NCBI GenBank assembly: GCA_963514095.1
Contig: OY741268.1
Location: forward strand, 32,030,440-32,094,439
Reading direction: 5' to 3'
DNA: 64,000 nucleotides
Origin: Eutrigla gurnardus
Taxonomy: Eukaryota; Chordata; Actinopteri; Perciformes; Triglidae
Below the pieces are notes generated by a model, which ran no database searches, had not been told where the DNA came from, and saw only the letters and a list, made by a program, of their open reading frames with translations. A program made the translations under genes and the position numbers. Below are positions 9,220 to 19,144 of this stretch, in pieces. Every line of letters starts with the position of its first letter. Position 1 is the first letter of the stretch.

Positions 9220-12200
9220 TCACTCAAAAGAAAAACACAAATCACCCAACTCATCCATAAAACAGAGAGAACTGCCCGCCACCAGTGTGTCCAGTTTTTG
9301 TGCGTGGTGTAGTGTCCTGAAATGTGCCTGTATGAGTGCTCTCCAGATGCGTGTTACGGATGTGTGTCTGTGCTCGTGAAGTGAAATGTTTCGTCTTGTC
9401 CAGGTGGCCTGCCGTGCCAGCGCCAGTGCAGTGTTGATGAGCGTGTGTTTATGAGCCAGTCCAAAAAGCAGAGTCCAGGGGGTGAATGTCGTGTGAGTGT
9501 AATGGCAATGGGTGCGCAGAACAGACAGTAAAAAGACATGAAAACCCACCAACTCAGGGCAGTGCACAAACAAATGTACATCATCTTCATCCCCTAACTT
9601 ACAAACTGCACAGGTCCTGGAGAAGAGCTCCCTGTGGACCTGGTGCAGGACGACCCCGGTGAAGACCCTCCTGTGCCTGACCCGGAAGTCCAGGTCGAAC
9701 GCCGCATGGGATAGGTTTGGGACGCTGCAATTTTTCCAGATTTCCCTCACGTCCGAGCCGGGGAAGAGCCTCCCCCAAGCTGCCTCGGAGGAAGGCCGCC
9801 TCCCCAGCTCGGACGCGAGGAGCCTGTACAGCGTCCCGGTGTTACACTCACCAAGGGGTACGACCTGGCTCGGGGCCAGGCACAGGAGGAACGCCAGCCG
9901 AGGGTCCCGCACCGGTCCGGTGGTGCAGAGAGCCCTCCTCCAGGACTCTGGCATGGCCCTATCTACTCTAGCACCGGTGGTTCTAACGTGCCCCGGCCTA
10001 AAGCTAATCCCTCCCCTGATCAGTGAAGTTTTGGCCCTTTGAAAATCAAAGAGCCCCTCCCCGTCAATCACCTGACCAATCCTCGTGACCCCCGCTGCCC
10101 GCAACGGAGCGCAGGACAGCGCCCTTCCCTCGTGCTGGAGGAAGGGAGTCTGGAGGAATGGCAATGGTGCGATACTGCCTCTGTTCACCTCTGCTGGCTT
10201 GAGGCGGGGCAGCAACTTGCGCCACGCCTCTAGCACCTCCCGGAAGAACGGCGGTAGCTGGCTGTAGGCCGTTCTGGGAGGGAGAGTGCACAGATTGTAC
10301 ACGTCCCCCTCGCCGTACTGAGCCAAACAGCCCGCCATCGCGCCCTCCCAGGGGTACTGCCTGGCCGGATCGAGAAATTTTCTAACCACTTTTAGCCGCA
10401 GTGCGTCTCTTTTGGCACTCAAGTCAATCAGTCCTAAACCCCCCTCCCGTTTATTACCAATTAACACACGTCGAGCGATCGAATTACCCCTCCCCCTCCA
10501 TAGGAAAGCGGAGAGGGTGTCCTGCAGGACGTTTAGTGCCCACTGTGGCAGCTCGCAGGTCCCCAAAACATGCACTAGAGTAGAGGCTACTAAGGCGTTC
10601 CACACTATTGCCTTTGCTCTCAGGCTGAGGCCCCGGGGCCGCCACCTGTTAACAATGTGTTTCACCCTGTTAATTGCCGCGTCCCAGTTACTGTGTGAGG
10701 CCCTATCCCCACCTATGCCCACATGTATGCCTAAAACCTTTATCTGTTGTTGGATATTAAAACCCCACCTGCCAAGACCCCCCCCGTTCGCCACCAGCAG
10801 GCAGGTCTTGGCCCTATTAAGCCTCGCCCCCGAGGCTGCCTCGAAGGCCGCGATGTGCTCCAGCGCACAATCGATTTCCTCTGGCGCCGAGGCCAGGATG
10901 GTCACGTCGTCCGCAAAGGGGACGACGGTGACCCTCCTGAGCCCCGGCGCCACGGGCAGCCCCGGCATGCGACCGTCCTCTGCGATGGCGGCCGCCAAGG
11001 ACTCCATTATAAAGGAGAACAGCAGCGGCGAGAGAGGACAGCCCTGCCTCACCGATCTGCCAATTAAAAAGGCCCTGCTCAGTCTCCCGTTAATTTTTAG
11101 TTTGGCCTGCGCTCCTTTGTACAGGAGACCCACCAGCCTTCTGAGCCCTGGGCCGAAGCCCATGGCGCTCAGGGATTCAAATAAAAAGGCGTGATCCACC
11201 CTGTCGAACGCCTTGTCGAGGTCCAGGTTCAGGAGTAGCCCTTTACTTGACTCCTCCATCCCCCGGACCGCTCCTTGTTCTGCTAAAATTGAATCGGCTA
11301 TGTCCCTGCCGGGGACGCCGTAAGCCTGCAAGCTGGTCACGACGTCCCCGGCCACCTCCTTCACCCTATTTGCGATAATTTTCGCCAGTATTTTATAGTC
11401 TGTGTTTAACAGGCTAATCGGCCTGTAGTTCCTGATCTCCCTCCTATCTCCTTTTTTAAATAGGAGGGAGATCACTCCCGCCGAGAAACCCTCCGGCACC
11501 CCATTATTTTCTAACATTTCATTAAAAAGCTGTGTGAGGAGCGGCACAAAGTACTCCTCACACAGCACATAGAGCTCGGCGGTGAGGCCATCCTCTCCAG
11601 GGCTTTTGGCCCTGGATAGGCCGGCTAAGGCCCTGGCGACCTCATCCTCCGTGATCCTCCCCTCCAGCAGCCCACTATCCAGCTCACTCAGCCTCCCTCT
11701 CACTCTGCTAAGCAGCTGTTCCCCCCTCACCACATCCACCTGCTCCCTGCCAAACAGTCGCGCGTAAAAACCCCGTGACCATGATCCCCGCCTCGTCCTG
11801 TAGCTGCTCAATTAATTGCCTTTGCTGTCTACCTTTCTCCAGGCCGAGAAAGTACGCGGAGTACCTCTCGCCCTGGAGAAGGTCGACAGCTCTGGCGCGT
11901 AGGGCTGCAGCAGCGCACCTGGCTCCGTGCAGCTCAGCCAGCCTCGCCTTTGCGGCTTCCATACTGGCCAGCTGCGCTCCAGTCGCCGTGTCAATGCCAG
12001 AAATGACATTATTTAAGATGTTTCTCAAGCTCTGCTCCTCCATCCTTTCCCTCCAACTTTTCTGTTTTGCAAAGTTAATTGCTAACCTTTTAATCCTTTG
12101 TTTGAACTCCACCCACCTCCCCAACAATCCCCGCTCATTGTCACACTCATGCACACAATAAAGCAGCAGTTTCTCCAGCTTGTTTCTGAAGCGGCGGTCC

Positions 12201-12961
12201 TCCAGCAGGCCAGCGTTGAGGATCCACAGGCCGCCCCCCCGGACGTCCCCCGGCCCCGAGAAGCTGCATCGGAGGAACAGGTGATCGCTCCATGGGCAAG
12301 GCTCATAAGCGACCCCCCGAATCCTCCTCAGCAACCCCCCGGAGGCCAGGAGCAAGTCGATCCGGGAGCGGCGGCTGCGGCCCTGCACCACCTGGACCCG
12401 ACTGTAGGACCGCCTACCTGGATTAAGAACACGAAACACATCAATCACATCATTTCAAACACACAAATCCGCAAACACACCCCTGCTCACGTCAGACCTG
12501 AGCTTCTCCCTCCCCCCCACATCATCCAAGGTCTGAACCAGGTTCAGGTCCCCTTCGATGATGGTGGTGGGAGTGATCCACCTTTCCAGCTCCAGAAAAA
12601 AGGCTTTTCTTTTCATTTCATCATTGTATGCATATACATTAATCAACCTGCCTGCCCACTGTGGACACACAATATCCAGCACTAATACTCTGCCTTCATT
12701 ATCTGAGTGCACTACTACCCACGTAAACCCCGCTGCTTCCACGAACAGCACAGCCACCCCTCCGGAGGTAACACCCCCGTTGTTGCAAGCCATGCTGCCC
12801 TTCCACTCCCCCCGCACCCTTTGCTCCACTCGCTGATCCCACCAGGTCTCTTGAACACACAAGATGTCATTACTTTTCACTCTAGTCAAAATAGCCCTGG
12901 TTTTAACCCACGTGCGGAGCCCTCGAGCATTGAGAGAGAGGAGGGAAGCCATCAGGGGCAC
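9220..12961 (-). pseudogene. LINE A2 ORF2 (endonuclease-reverse transcriptase), broken
   Basis: Minus-strand order: APE endonuclease (SLNARGLRTW, CVQETWWDQ, GDLNLVQTLDD, SRIDLLLASGG, SDHLFL), linker, RT (YRPISLLNTDYKILAKI, GVPGRDIADSI, motif A NLDLDKAFDRVDH, motif B SVRQGCPLSPLLF, motif C VPFADDVTILA), and C-terminal CAVCKLGDEDDVHLFVHC (CCHC). Compared with intact A5 it has an in-frame TGA near 12453 after VFADLCV, and a small deletion near 11770 that removes about 13 residues (RDGVEEVAVSF region) and shifts frame. The last 850 codons are open. Confidence 0.88.
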
Positions 12962-12980
12962 CTAGTGGACGAAATGCACA

Positions 12981-15074
12981 TCATTGCTTGGTTTTTCTTT
13001 TCTTATTCTTTCTGCCCGTTCTGACCTGCTTGACCTGGTCTAGGTCCCAGTCGGTGTCGGAGCTGGTCCCGAGCTGTGTCTGAGGAACGACAGGGACCCC
13101 TCCCTGCCGTCCCTCGAGCAGTGGCCCCTCACTGGCTGAGCCCCCCCGTCTGGTCATCACTTGGGCCGAGGGCAGCTCTCCGTCTTCTTCGAGACAGGAG
13201 CCGACCCCTGCCCAGCCGCCACCTCCGGCCGCCTCTAGCCCGTCCAGGCTGGAGCCAATGAGCTCCACCTGGGTCCGGCCTATCGGCACCGTTGGCTGCT
13301 CCGGGGGCCCAGCCCGGGCTAGGTCAGCCTTCACGGCCACACCCGCCCCCTTGCTCGGGTCCTGCTGCTCAACTGGCACCTGCTCCCTGGATCCAGCCCG
13401 GGCTAGGTCAGCCGTCACGGCCACACCCGCCCCTTCCTGCTCCATGTCCTCCTCGTTCTCACTCTCCACCTCCTCAGAGAAAAGCTCAGCCGAGGAGCCA
13501 TCATCCTCCTCCTCCTCCTTCTCCTCCTCCTCCCCCTCCTCCTCCTCGCTCTCCTTACACGAGCACTTTGTATTTGTATTGCTACACAACAAGCACTTCA
13601 CCTCCTCCGGCCCCCTCTTGGCCCCACACTCCCGTACGTAATGCCCCTGGACCCCGCACTTATGACAAAAGAACTCCGGGCATTCTCGCAGTATGTGCCC
13701 CGGCTGGAGACACATACGGCACACCTTGACCTGACGGTCGTGAATCACCCTAAAGTATTCTGGCCCTAGGGCCGTCTCAAACCGCGCCGAGTACGGCAGG
13801 CTCTGGATGTCGTTAAACTTAACTTTCAGGAACCTGGTACCATCAGCGACGTTAGTCGCTGGCCACATTCGTCTCCTTATCGGGGAGACAGCACCCACCC
13901 CCCAGCTCTCTAGCTTAGCCACAATTTCATCGTCCGTGATATAGGCAGGCAGATTGAGAAATGATACTACAAGCTCGTCATTGCACAGACCTTTTGCTAA
14001 TACAGCAGTATCACCAATTTTAAAACCATCAAGGATTCTCTCCTTACCCTTAATGTATGTCATGGTAACTTCGTACGCGCGGGGACCGGTAGCACGGCAA
14101 GCCACCAAGCCCCCACACAAGCCCCTCACCGCCCGCATGAGCTCCATCGCGGAGATGGGGAGAGTCCCTTGCAGTTCCAGGAGGACTGTGAGTTCCTTTT
14201 CAAAGGTCCGCTGAAGTCCTGCTGTCGCGGGCGGGCCCGCTACAGCTCCAGCCGCTGCTCCCGTCCCCGATCCAGCAGCCGCTCCAGCTCCTGCGTCCCT
14301 GGCTCTTCTCGCCGCCAGCAACGCAGCCGCTGTTTCTCTCCCGGCCGCTGCAGCCATCGAAGCCGCCGCCGGAGCCTCCGCTCGTCCCGCCGAGTCCTCC
14401 ACCGTCCTCCCGGCCCCGCTGCCTGGTCCTGTGTCGCCCGCTCGTCCCGCCGTGTTCGCCGCCGCTGCTGCCGCCGCCTGGGCTGGCCTGCCCGCCCGTC
14501 CCGCCTGGTTGGCCGCCGCCGCCGCTGCTCTGGCTGCTGGGATCACCGCCGCCGGAGCTGCCGCCGCTTTGGTCCCTCCCGGAGCGAAGGACACGCTCCG
14601 TCCCATCGCCGCCGCCGCCGCAGCTCCCGAAGCCGCTACCATCGGAGCCTTTCCTAGCCCCGCTGAGCCTGCTCGACCTGTCACGGGTCCCGCAGCTCTG
14701 GCGTCCCCGGCCCTCGTGGCTGCCACCCTCTGTGGCATCACTCCAGCTGGTACGGCGGAGCCGACTGCCAACCCGGAAGTCGGCGCGCTCCTCGCGGCCC
14801 TCTGCTTCTGGCCTGCCACCCGGCCCTTCCCCCCCGCAGTCTTCCACTCACAGTCATCCACACACTCATTCTCACTCATAGACTCAATCCCTTTCATCAA
14901 TCTTCCACTCTTATCGATCCTCACATCATACGCACTCAGAGCCTCCTCTCCTTGGATCCTGCAAAGGGCGTCCGGGGGGGAGAGGAGGCTCTGAGTGCGT
15001 ATGATGTGAGGATCCGTCATGCTTCTCATCGTAACCTTAGCCTTGCTTCTAGTCTTAACCATAGAATCCGTCAT
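12981..15074 (-). CDS. LINE A2 ORF1 (CCHC nucleic-acid binding protein)
   Basis: About 697 codons from the MTDSMVKTRSKAK start, or 714 if read from an upstream in-frame ATG at 15125 through a poly-lysine stretch encoded by the A tract. Order: basic N-terminus, Ala/Gly-rich low complexity, conserved ELTVLLELQGTLPISAMELM domain, knuckles CRMCLQPGHILREC and CHKCGVQGHYVREC, a third Cys cluster, a Glu-rich tract, and a basic KNKKRKTKQ tail. The role by family is RNA binding in the retrotransposition RNP. The frame is open despite an inverted duplication at 14916-15014. The stop lies about 20 nt before the ORF2 start. Confidence 0.85.
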   Translation of the reverse strand: MTDSMVKTRSKAKVTMRSMTDPHIIRTQSLLSPPDALCRIQGEEALSAYDVRIDKSGRLMKGIESMSENECVDDCEWKTAGGKGRVAGQKQRAARSAPTSGLAVGSAVPAGVMPQRVAATRAGDARAAGPVTGRAGSAGLGKAPMVAASGAAAAAAMGRSVSFAPGGTKAAAAPAAVIPAARAAAAAANQAGRAGRPAQAAAAAAANTAGRAGDTGPGSGAGRTVEDSAGRAEAPAAASMAAAAGRETAAALLAARRARDAGAGAAAGSGTGAAAGAVAGPPATAGLQRTFEKELTVLLELQGTLPISAMELMRAVRGLCGGLVACRATGPRAYEVTMTYIKGKERILDGFKIGDTAVLAKGLCNDELVVSFLNLPAYITDDEIVAKLESWGVGAVSPIRRRMWPATNVADGTRFLKVKFNDIQSLPYSARFETALGPEYFRVIHDRQVKVCRMCLQPGHILRECPEFFCHKCGVQGHYVRECGAKRGPEEVKCLLCSNTNTKCSCKESEEEEGEEEEKEEEEDDGSSAELFSEEVESENEEDMEQEGAGVAVTADLARAGSREQVPVEQQDPSKGAGVAVKADLARAGPPEQPTVPIGRTQVELIGSSLDGLEAAGGGGWAGVGSCLEEDGELPSAQVMTRRGGSASEGPLLEGRQGGVPVVPQTQLGTSSDTDWDLDQVKQVRTGRKNKKRKTKQ
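14916..15014. repeat. 36-bp inverted repeat (snap-back duplication) in A2 ORF1
   Basis: Arms 14916-14951 and 14979-15014 are exact reverse complements. The 27-bp spacer contains the inverse of the downstream segment (TCCTGCAAAGGGCGTCC) seen in A5. In A5 the second arm is absent and normal ORF1 sequence is present. The duplicated stretch replaces the usual residues yet keeps the reading frame. Confidence 0.9.
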
Positions 15075-15124
15075 TTTTTTTTTTTTTTTTTTTTTTTGCA
15101 CATAAGAGCTACCGTGAAATCCCA

Positions 15125-15154
15125 CCCCCGATCAGTGCTATTCACTGCCGGGGG
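15125..15154 (-). promoter_or_regulatory. Conserved GC hairpin upstream of ORF1 (A2)
   Basis: CCCCCG pairs with CGGGGG and CAGTG with CACTG around a 5-nt loop. The same hairpin sits in the same place in A3 (21229-21258), A4 (36913-36942) and A5 (58553-58582), with loop bases varying. A similar one lies in B2 (24857-24884). The function is unknown. Confidence 0.65.
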
Positions 15155-15663
15155 GTATTAACCAAACTATCTATAAACAAAGAACCCGAAGTGACACCAA
15201 GTACATATAAAGGAAGAAAGATAGAGTAAGGGAAGAAGAAAGAAAAGGAAAAACACACCGCACACACGCACACACACGACGAACAAACAATTCGGACAGA
15301 CAAACAATTACTCACTGCACTCACTGCTGCTCTCACTCTCTGCTCTCAATCCAAACTCGCCAACTCACACACACACCAACTGCGCTCCAAGAGGTTTTTT
15401 TTTATCTTTTATTATGAAAATATACTTTACAATTTGAAAACACTATTCATTTAAAACCACAAACAACACAGAACAGACCGTACAAAAATGAAAACAAACT
15501 GTAAATCAAACACAAATGCAAATAAAGTCAACTGAAGAACGAAACCATGTAACACATAATAAAACAACAGACAGAAAATAATCTAGACAGACACGAATGG
15601 AACTGAAAATACGACAAAGAACAAATGAAAAGAACTGAAAAAATGTATACATCACAATCATAC

Positions 15664-18600
15664 TCACTCAAAAGAAAAACACAAATCACCCAACTCATTC
15701 ACAAAACAGAGAGAACTGCCCGCCACCAGTGCGTCCAGTTGTTTAGCGTGGTGCAGTGTCCTGAAATGTGCCTTTATTAGTGTTGTCCAGATGCGTGTAA
15801 CAGATGTGTGTCTGTGCTCGTGAAGTGAAATGTTTCGGCGTGTCCAGGTGGCCTGCCGTGCCAGTGCCAGTGCGGTGTTGATGAGCGTGTGTTTATGATC
15901 CAGTCCAAATAGCAGAGTCCAGGGGGTGAATGTCGTATGAGGGTAATGGCAATGAGTGCGCAGAACAGACAGTAAAAAGACATGAAAACCCACCAACTCG
16001 GGGCAGTGCACAAACAAATGTACATCATCTTCATCCCCTAACTTACAAACTGCACAGGTCCTGGAGAAGAGCTCCCTGTGGACCTGGTGCAGGACGACCC
16101 CGGTGAAGACCCTCCTGTGCCTGACCCGGAAGTCCAGGTCGAACGCCGCATGGGATAGGTTTGGGACGCTGCAATTTTTCCAGATTTCCCTCACGTCCGA
16201 GCCGGGGAAGAGCCTCCCCCAAGCTGCCTCGGAGGAAGGCCGCCTCCCCAGCTCGGACGCGAGGAGCCTGTACAGCGTCCCGGTGTTACACTCACCAAGG
16301 GGTACGACCTGGCTCGGGGCCAGGCACAGGAGGAACGCCAGCCGAGGCTCCCGCACCGGTCCGGTGGTGCAGAGAGCCCTCCTCCAGGACTCTGGCATGG
16401 CCCTATCTACTCTAGCACCGGTGGTTCTAACGTGCCCCGGCCTAAAGCTAATCCCTCCCCTGATCAGTGAAGTTTTGGCCCTTTGAAAATCAAAGAGCCC
16501 TTCCCCGTCAATCACCTGACCAATCCTCGTGACCCCCGCTGCCCGCAACGGAGCGCAGGACAGCGCCCTTCCCTCGTGCTGGAGGAAGGGAGTCTGGAGG
16601 AATGGCAACGGTGCGATACTGCCTCTGTTCACCTCTGCTGGCTTGAGGCGGGGCAGCAACTTGCGCCACGCCTCTAGCACCTCCCGGAAGAACGGCGGTA
16701 GCTGGCTGTAGGCCGTTCTGGGAGGGAGAGTGCACAGATTGTACACGTCCCCCTCGCCGTACTGAGCCAAACAGCCCGCCATCGCGCCCTCCCAGGGGTA
16801 CTGCCTGGCCGGATCGAGAAATTTTCTAACCACTTTTAGCCGCAGTGCGTCTCTTTTGGCACTATCCCCACCTATGCCCACATGTATTCCTAAGATCTTC
16901 GTCTGCTGCTGTATATTAAAACCCCACCGGCCAAGACCCCCTCCGTCCGCCACCAGCAGGCAGGTCTTGGCCCTGTTTAGCCTTGCCCCCGAGGCTGCCT
17001 CAAAGGCCGCGACGTGCTCCAGTGCGTGGTCGATCTGCTCCGGCGCCGAGGCCAGGATGGTCACGTCGTCCGCAAAGGGGACGACGGTGACCCTCCTGAG
17101 CCCCGGCACCACGGGCAGCCCCGGCATGCGACCGTCCGCTGCAACGGCGGCCGCCAGGGACTCCACCACGATGGAGAACAACAGCGGCGAGAGAGGACAG
17201 CCCTGCCTCACCGATCTCCCTATCTCGAATGCCCTGCTTAGCCTCCCGTTAATTTTTAGTTTTGCCTGCGCTCCCCTGTACAAAAGCCCCACCATCCTTC
17301 TGAGCCCTGGCCCGAAGCCCATGGCGCTCAGAGAGTCGAATAAAAAAGAGTGATCTACTCTATCAAATGCCTTCTCGAGGTCCAGGTTCAGGAGGAGCCC
17401 CTTGTTTGACTCCTCCATCCCCCGGACCGCTCCCTGCACGACTAAAATCGAGTCGGCTATGTCCCTGCCGGGGACGCCGTAAGCCTGCAAGCTGGTCACG
17501 ACGTCCCCGGCCACCTCCTTCACCCTATTTGCTAAGATTTTAGCAAGGACTTTATAGTCAACGTTTAAAAGGCTGATCGGCCTGTAATTTTTGATCTCCC
17601 TCCTATCCCCTTTCTTGAATAGGAGGGAGATCACTCCCGCCGAAAAACCTTCTGGCACCCCATTTTTGTCTACCATTTCGTTAAAAAGCTGTGTGAGGAG
17701 CGGCACAAAGTACTCCTCACACAGCATATAGAGCTCGGCGGTGAGGCCGTCCTCTCCAGGGCTTTTGGCCCTGGATAGGCCGGCTACGGCCCTGGCGACC
17801 TCATCCTCTGTGATTCTCCCCTCCAGTAAACCACTATCAAGCGCGCTTAACCTCCCTCTCACTCTGCTCAGCAGCTGTTCCCCCCTCACCTTATCCACCT
17901 GCTCCCTGCCAAACAATCGTTCATAAAAGGAGACGGCCACCTCCTCTACCCCATCCCGCCCCGTGACCATGATCCCCGCCTCGTCCTGTAACTGCTCAAT
18001 CTCTTGCCTTTGCTGTCTACCCTTCTCCAGGCCGAGAAAGTACGCGGAGTACCTCTCGCCCTGGAGGAGGTCGACAGCTCTGGCGCGCAGGGCTGCAGCA
18101 GCGCACCTGGCTCCGTGCAGCTCAGCCAGCCTCGCCTTTGCGGCTTCCATGCCCGCCAGCTGCGCTCCAGTCGCCGTGTCAATGCCCGTGATGACGTTTT
18201 TAATGATGTTATTCAATTTCTGTTCCTCCATCCTCTGCAACCAACCCTTATGCTTTGCGAAGTTTATTGCTAGCCTTTTAATTCTCGTCTTAAACTCCAC
18301 CCACCTCCCCAACAATCCCCGCTCATCATCACACTCATGCACACAATACAGAAGCAGTTTTTCCAGCTTGTTTCTGAAACGGCGGTCCTCCAGCAGGCCA
18401 GCGTTGAGGACCCACAGGCCGCCCCCCCCGGACGTCCCCCGGCCCCGAGAAGCTGCATCGCAGGAACAGGTGATCGCTCCACGGGCATGGCTCGTAAGCG
18501 ACCCCCCGAATCCCCCTCAGCAACCCCCCGGAGGCCAGGAGCAAGTCGATCCGGGAGCGGCGGCTGCGGCCCTGCACCACCTGGACCCGACTGTAGGACC

Positions 18601-19144
18601 GCCTACCTGGGTTGAGAACCCGAAACACATCAATAATGTCATTGCGTACACACAAATCCGCGAAAACACCCCTGCTCACGTCGGACCTGAGCTTCTCCCT
18701 CCCCCCCACATCATCCAAGGTCTGTACTAGGTTCAGGTCCCCTACGATGATGGTGGTGGGAGTGATCCACCTCTCCAGCTCTAGAAAAAGAGCTTTTCTT
18801 CTCACTTCATCGTTATGTGCATAAACATTAATCAACCTGCCTGCCCACTGTGGACACACGATATCCAGCACTATTACTCTACCCTCGCTATCTGAGTGCA
18901 CTTCTACCCACGTAACCCCCGCTGCTTCCCCGAACAGCACAGCCACCCCTCCGGAGGTACCACCCCCGTTGTTACAGGCTATGCTGCCCTTCCACTCCCC
19001 CCGCACCCTTTGCTCCACCCGCTGATCCCACCAGGTCTCCTGAACACACAAGATGTCATTGTTTTTAATACTGGTCAAAATAGCCCTGGTTTTCACCCAC
19101 GTGCGGAGCCCTCGAGCATTAAGAGAGAGGAGGGAAGCCATCAT
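15664..19144 (-). pseudogene. LINE A3 ORF2, frameshifted and internally deleted
   Basis: The endonuclease half (19144 down to about 18425) is open with CVQETWWDQ, GDLNLVQTLDD and SDHLFL. An extra C in a C run (eight against seven in A5) near 18422-18429 then shifts frame. The linker, RT (NLDLEKAFDRVDH, SVRQGCPLSPLLF, PFADDVTILA) and C-terminal CCHC are open from 18342. Between IHVGIGGD and SAKRDALRLK a segment equal to A2 10420-10704 (285 bp, 95 codons) is missing in frame. The start ATG overlaps the ORF1 stop (ATGA), unlike A2, A4 and A5. Confidence 0.88.

Larger units (their letters stand above)
8940..15394 (-). mobile_element. LINE A2, full-length Tx1-clade (5S-targeting, Mutsu-like) element
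   Basis: About 6.45 kb on the minus strand. The 5' end (CCTCTTGGAGCGCAG at 15394) directly abuts the poly(A) of A3. The 5' UTR, ORF1 and ORF2 follow, then a 3' UTR of about 280 bp ending ATAATAAAAGATT and an A run (T's 8940-8953 on the plus strand). The C-terminal CCHC after RT and the APE endonuclease place it in the L1 superfamily, Tx1 clade. The family inserts in 5S rRNA genes, as known for Mutsu elements. That name is inference from target and clade. Confidence 0.85.

Noticed and set aside
9659..10267. Several plus-strand frames of 60-130 codons across ORF2 3' ends of A2-A5
   Set aside because: Identical antisense frames recur in every copy because the ORF2 sequence is conserved. They show no protein features of their own.
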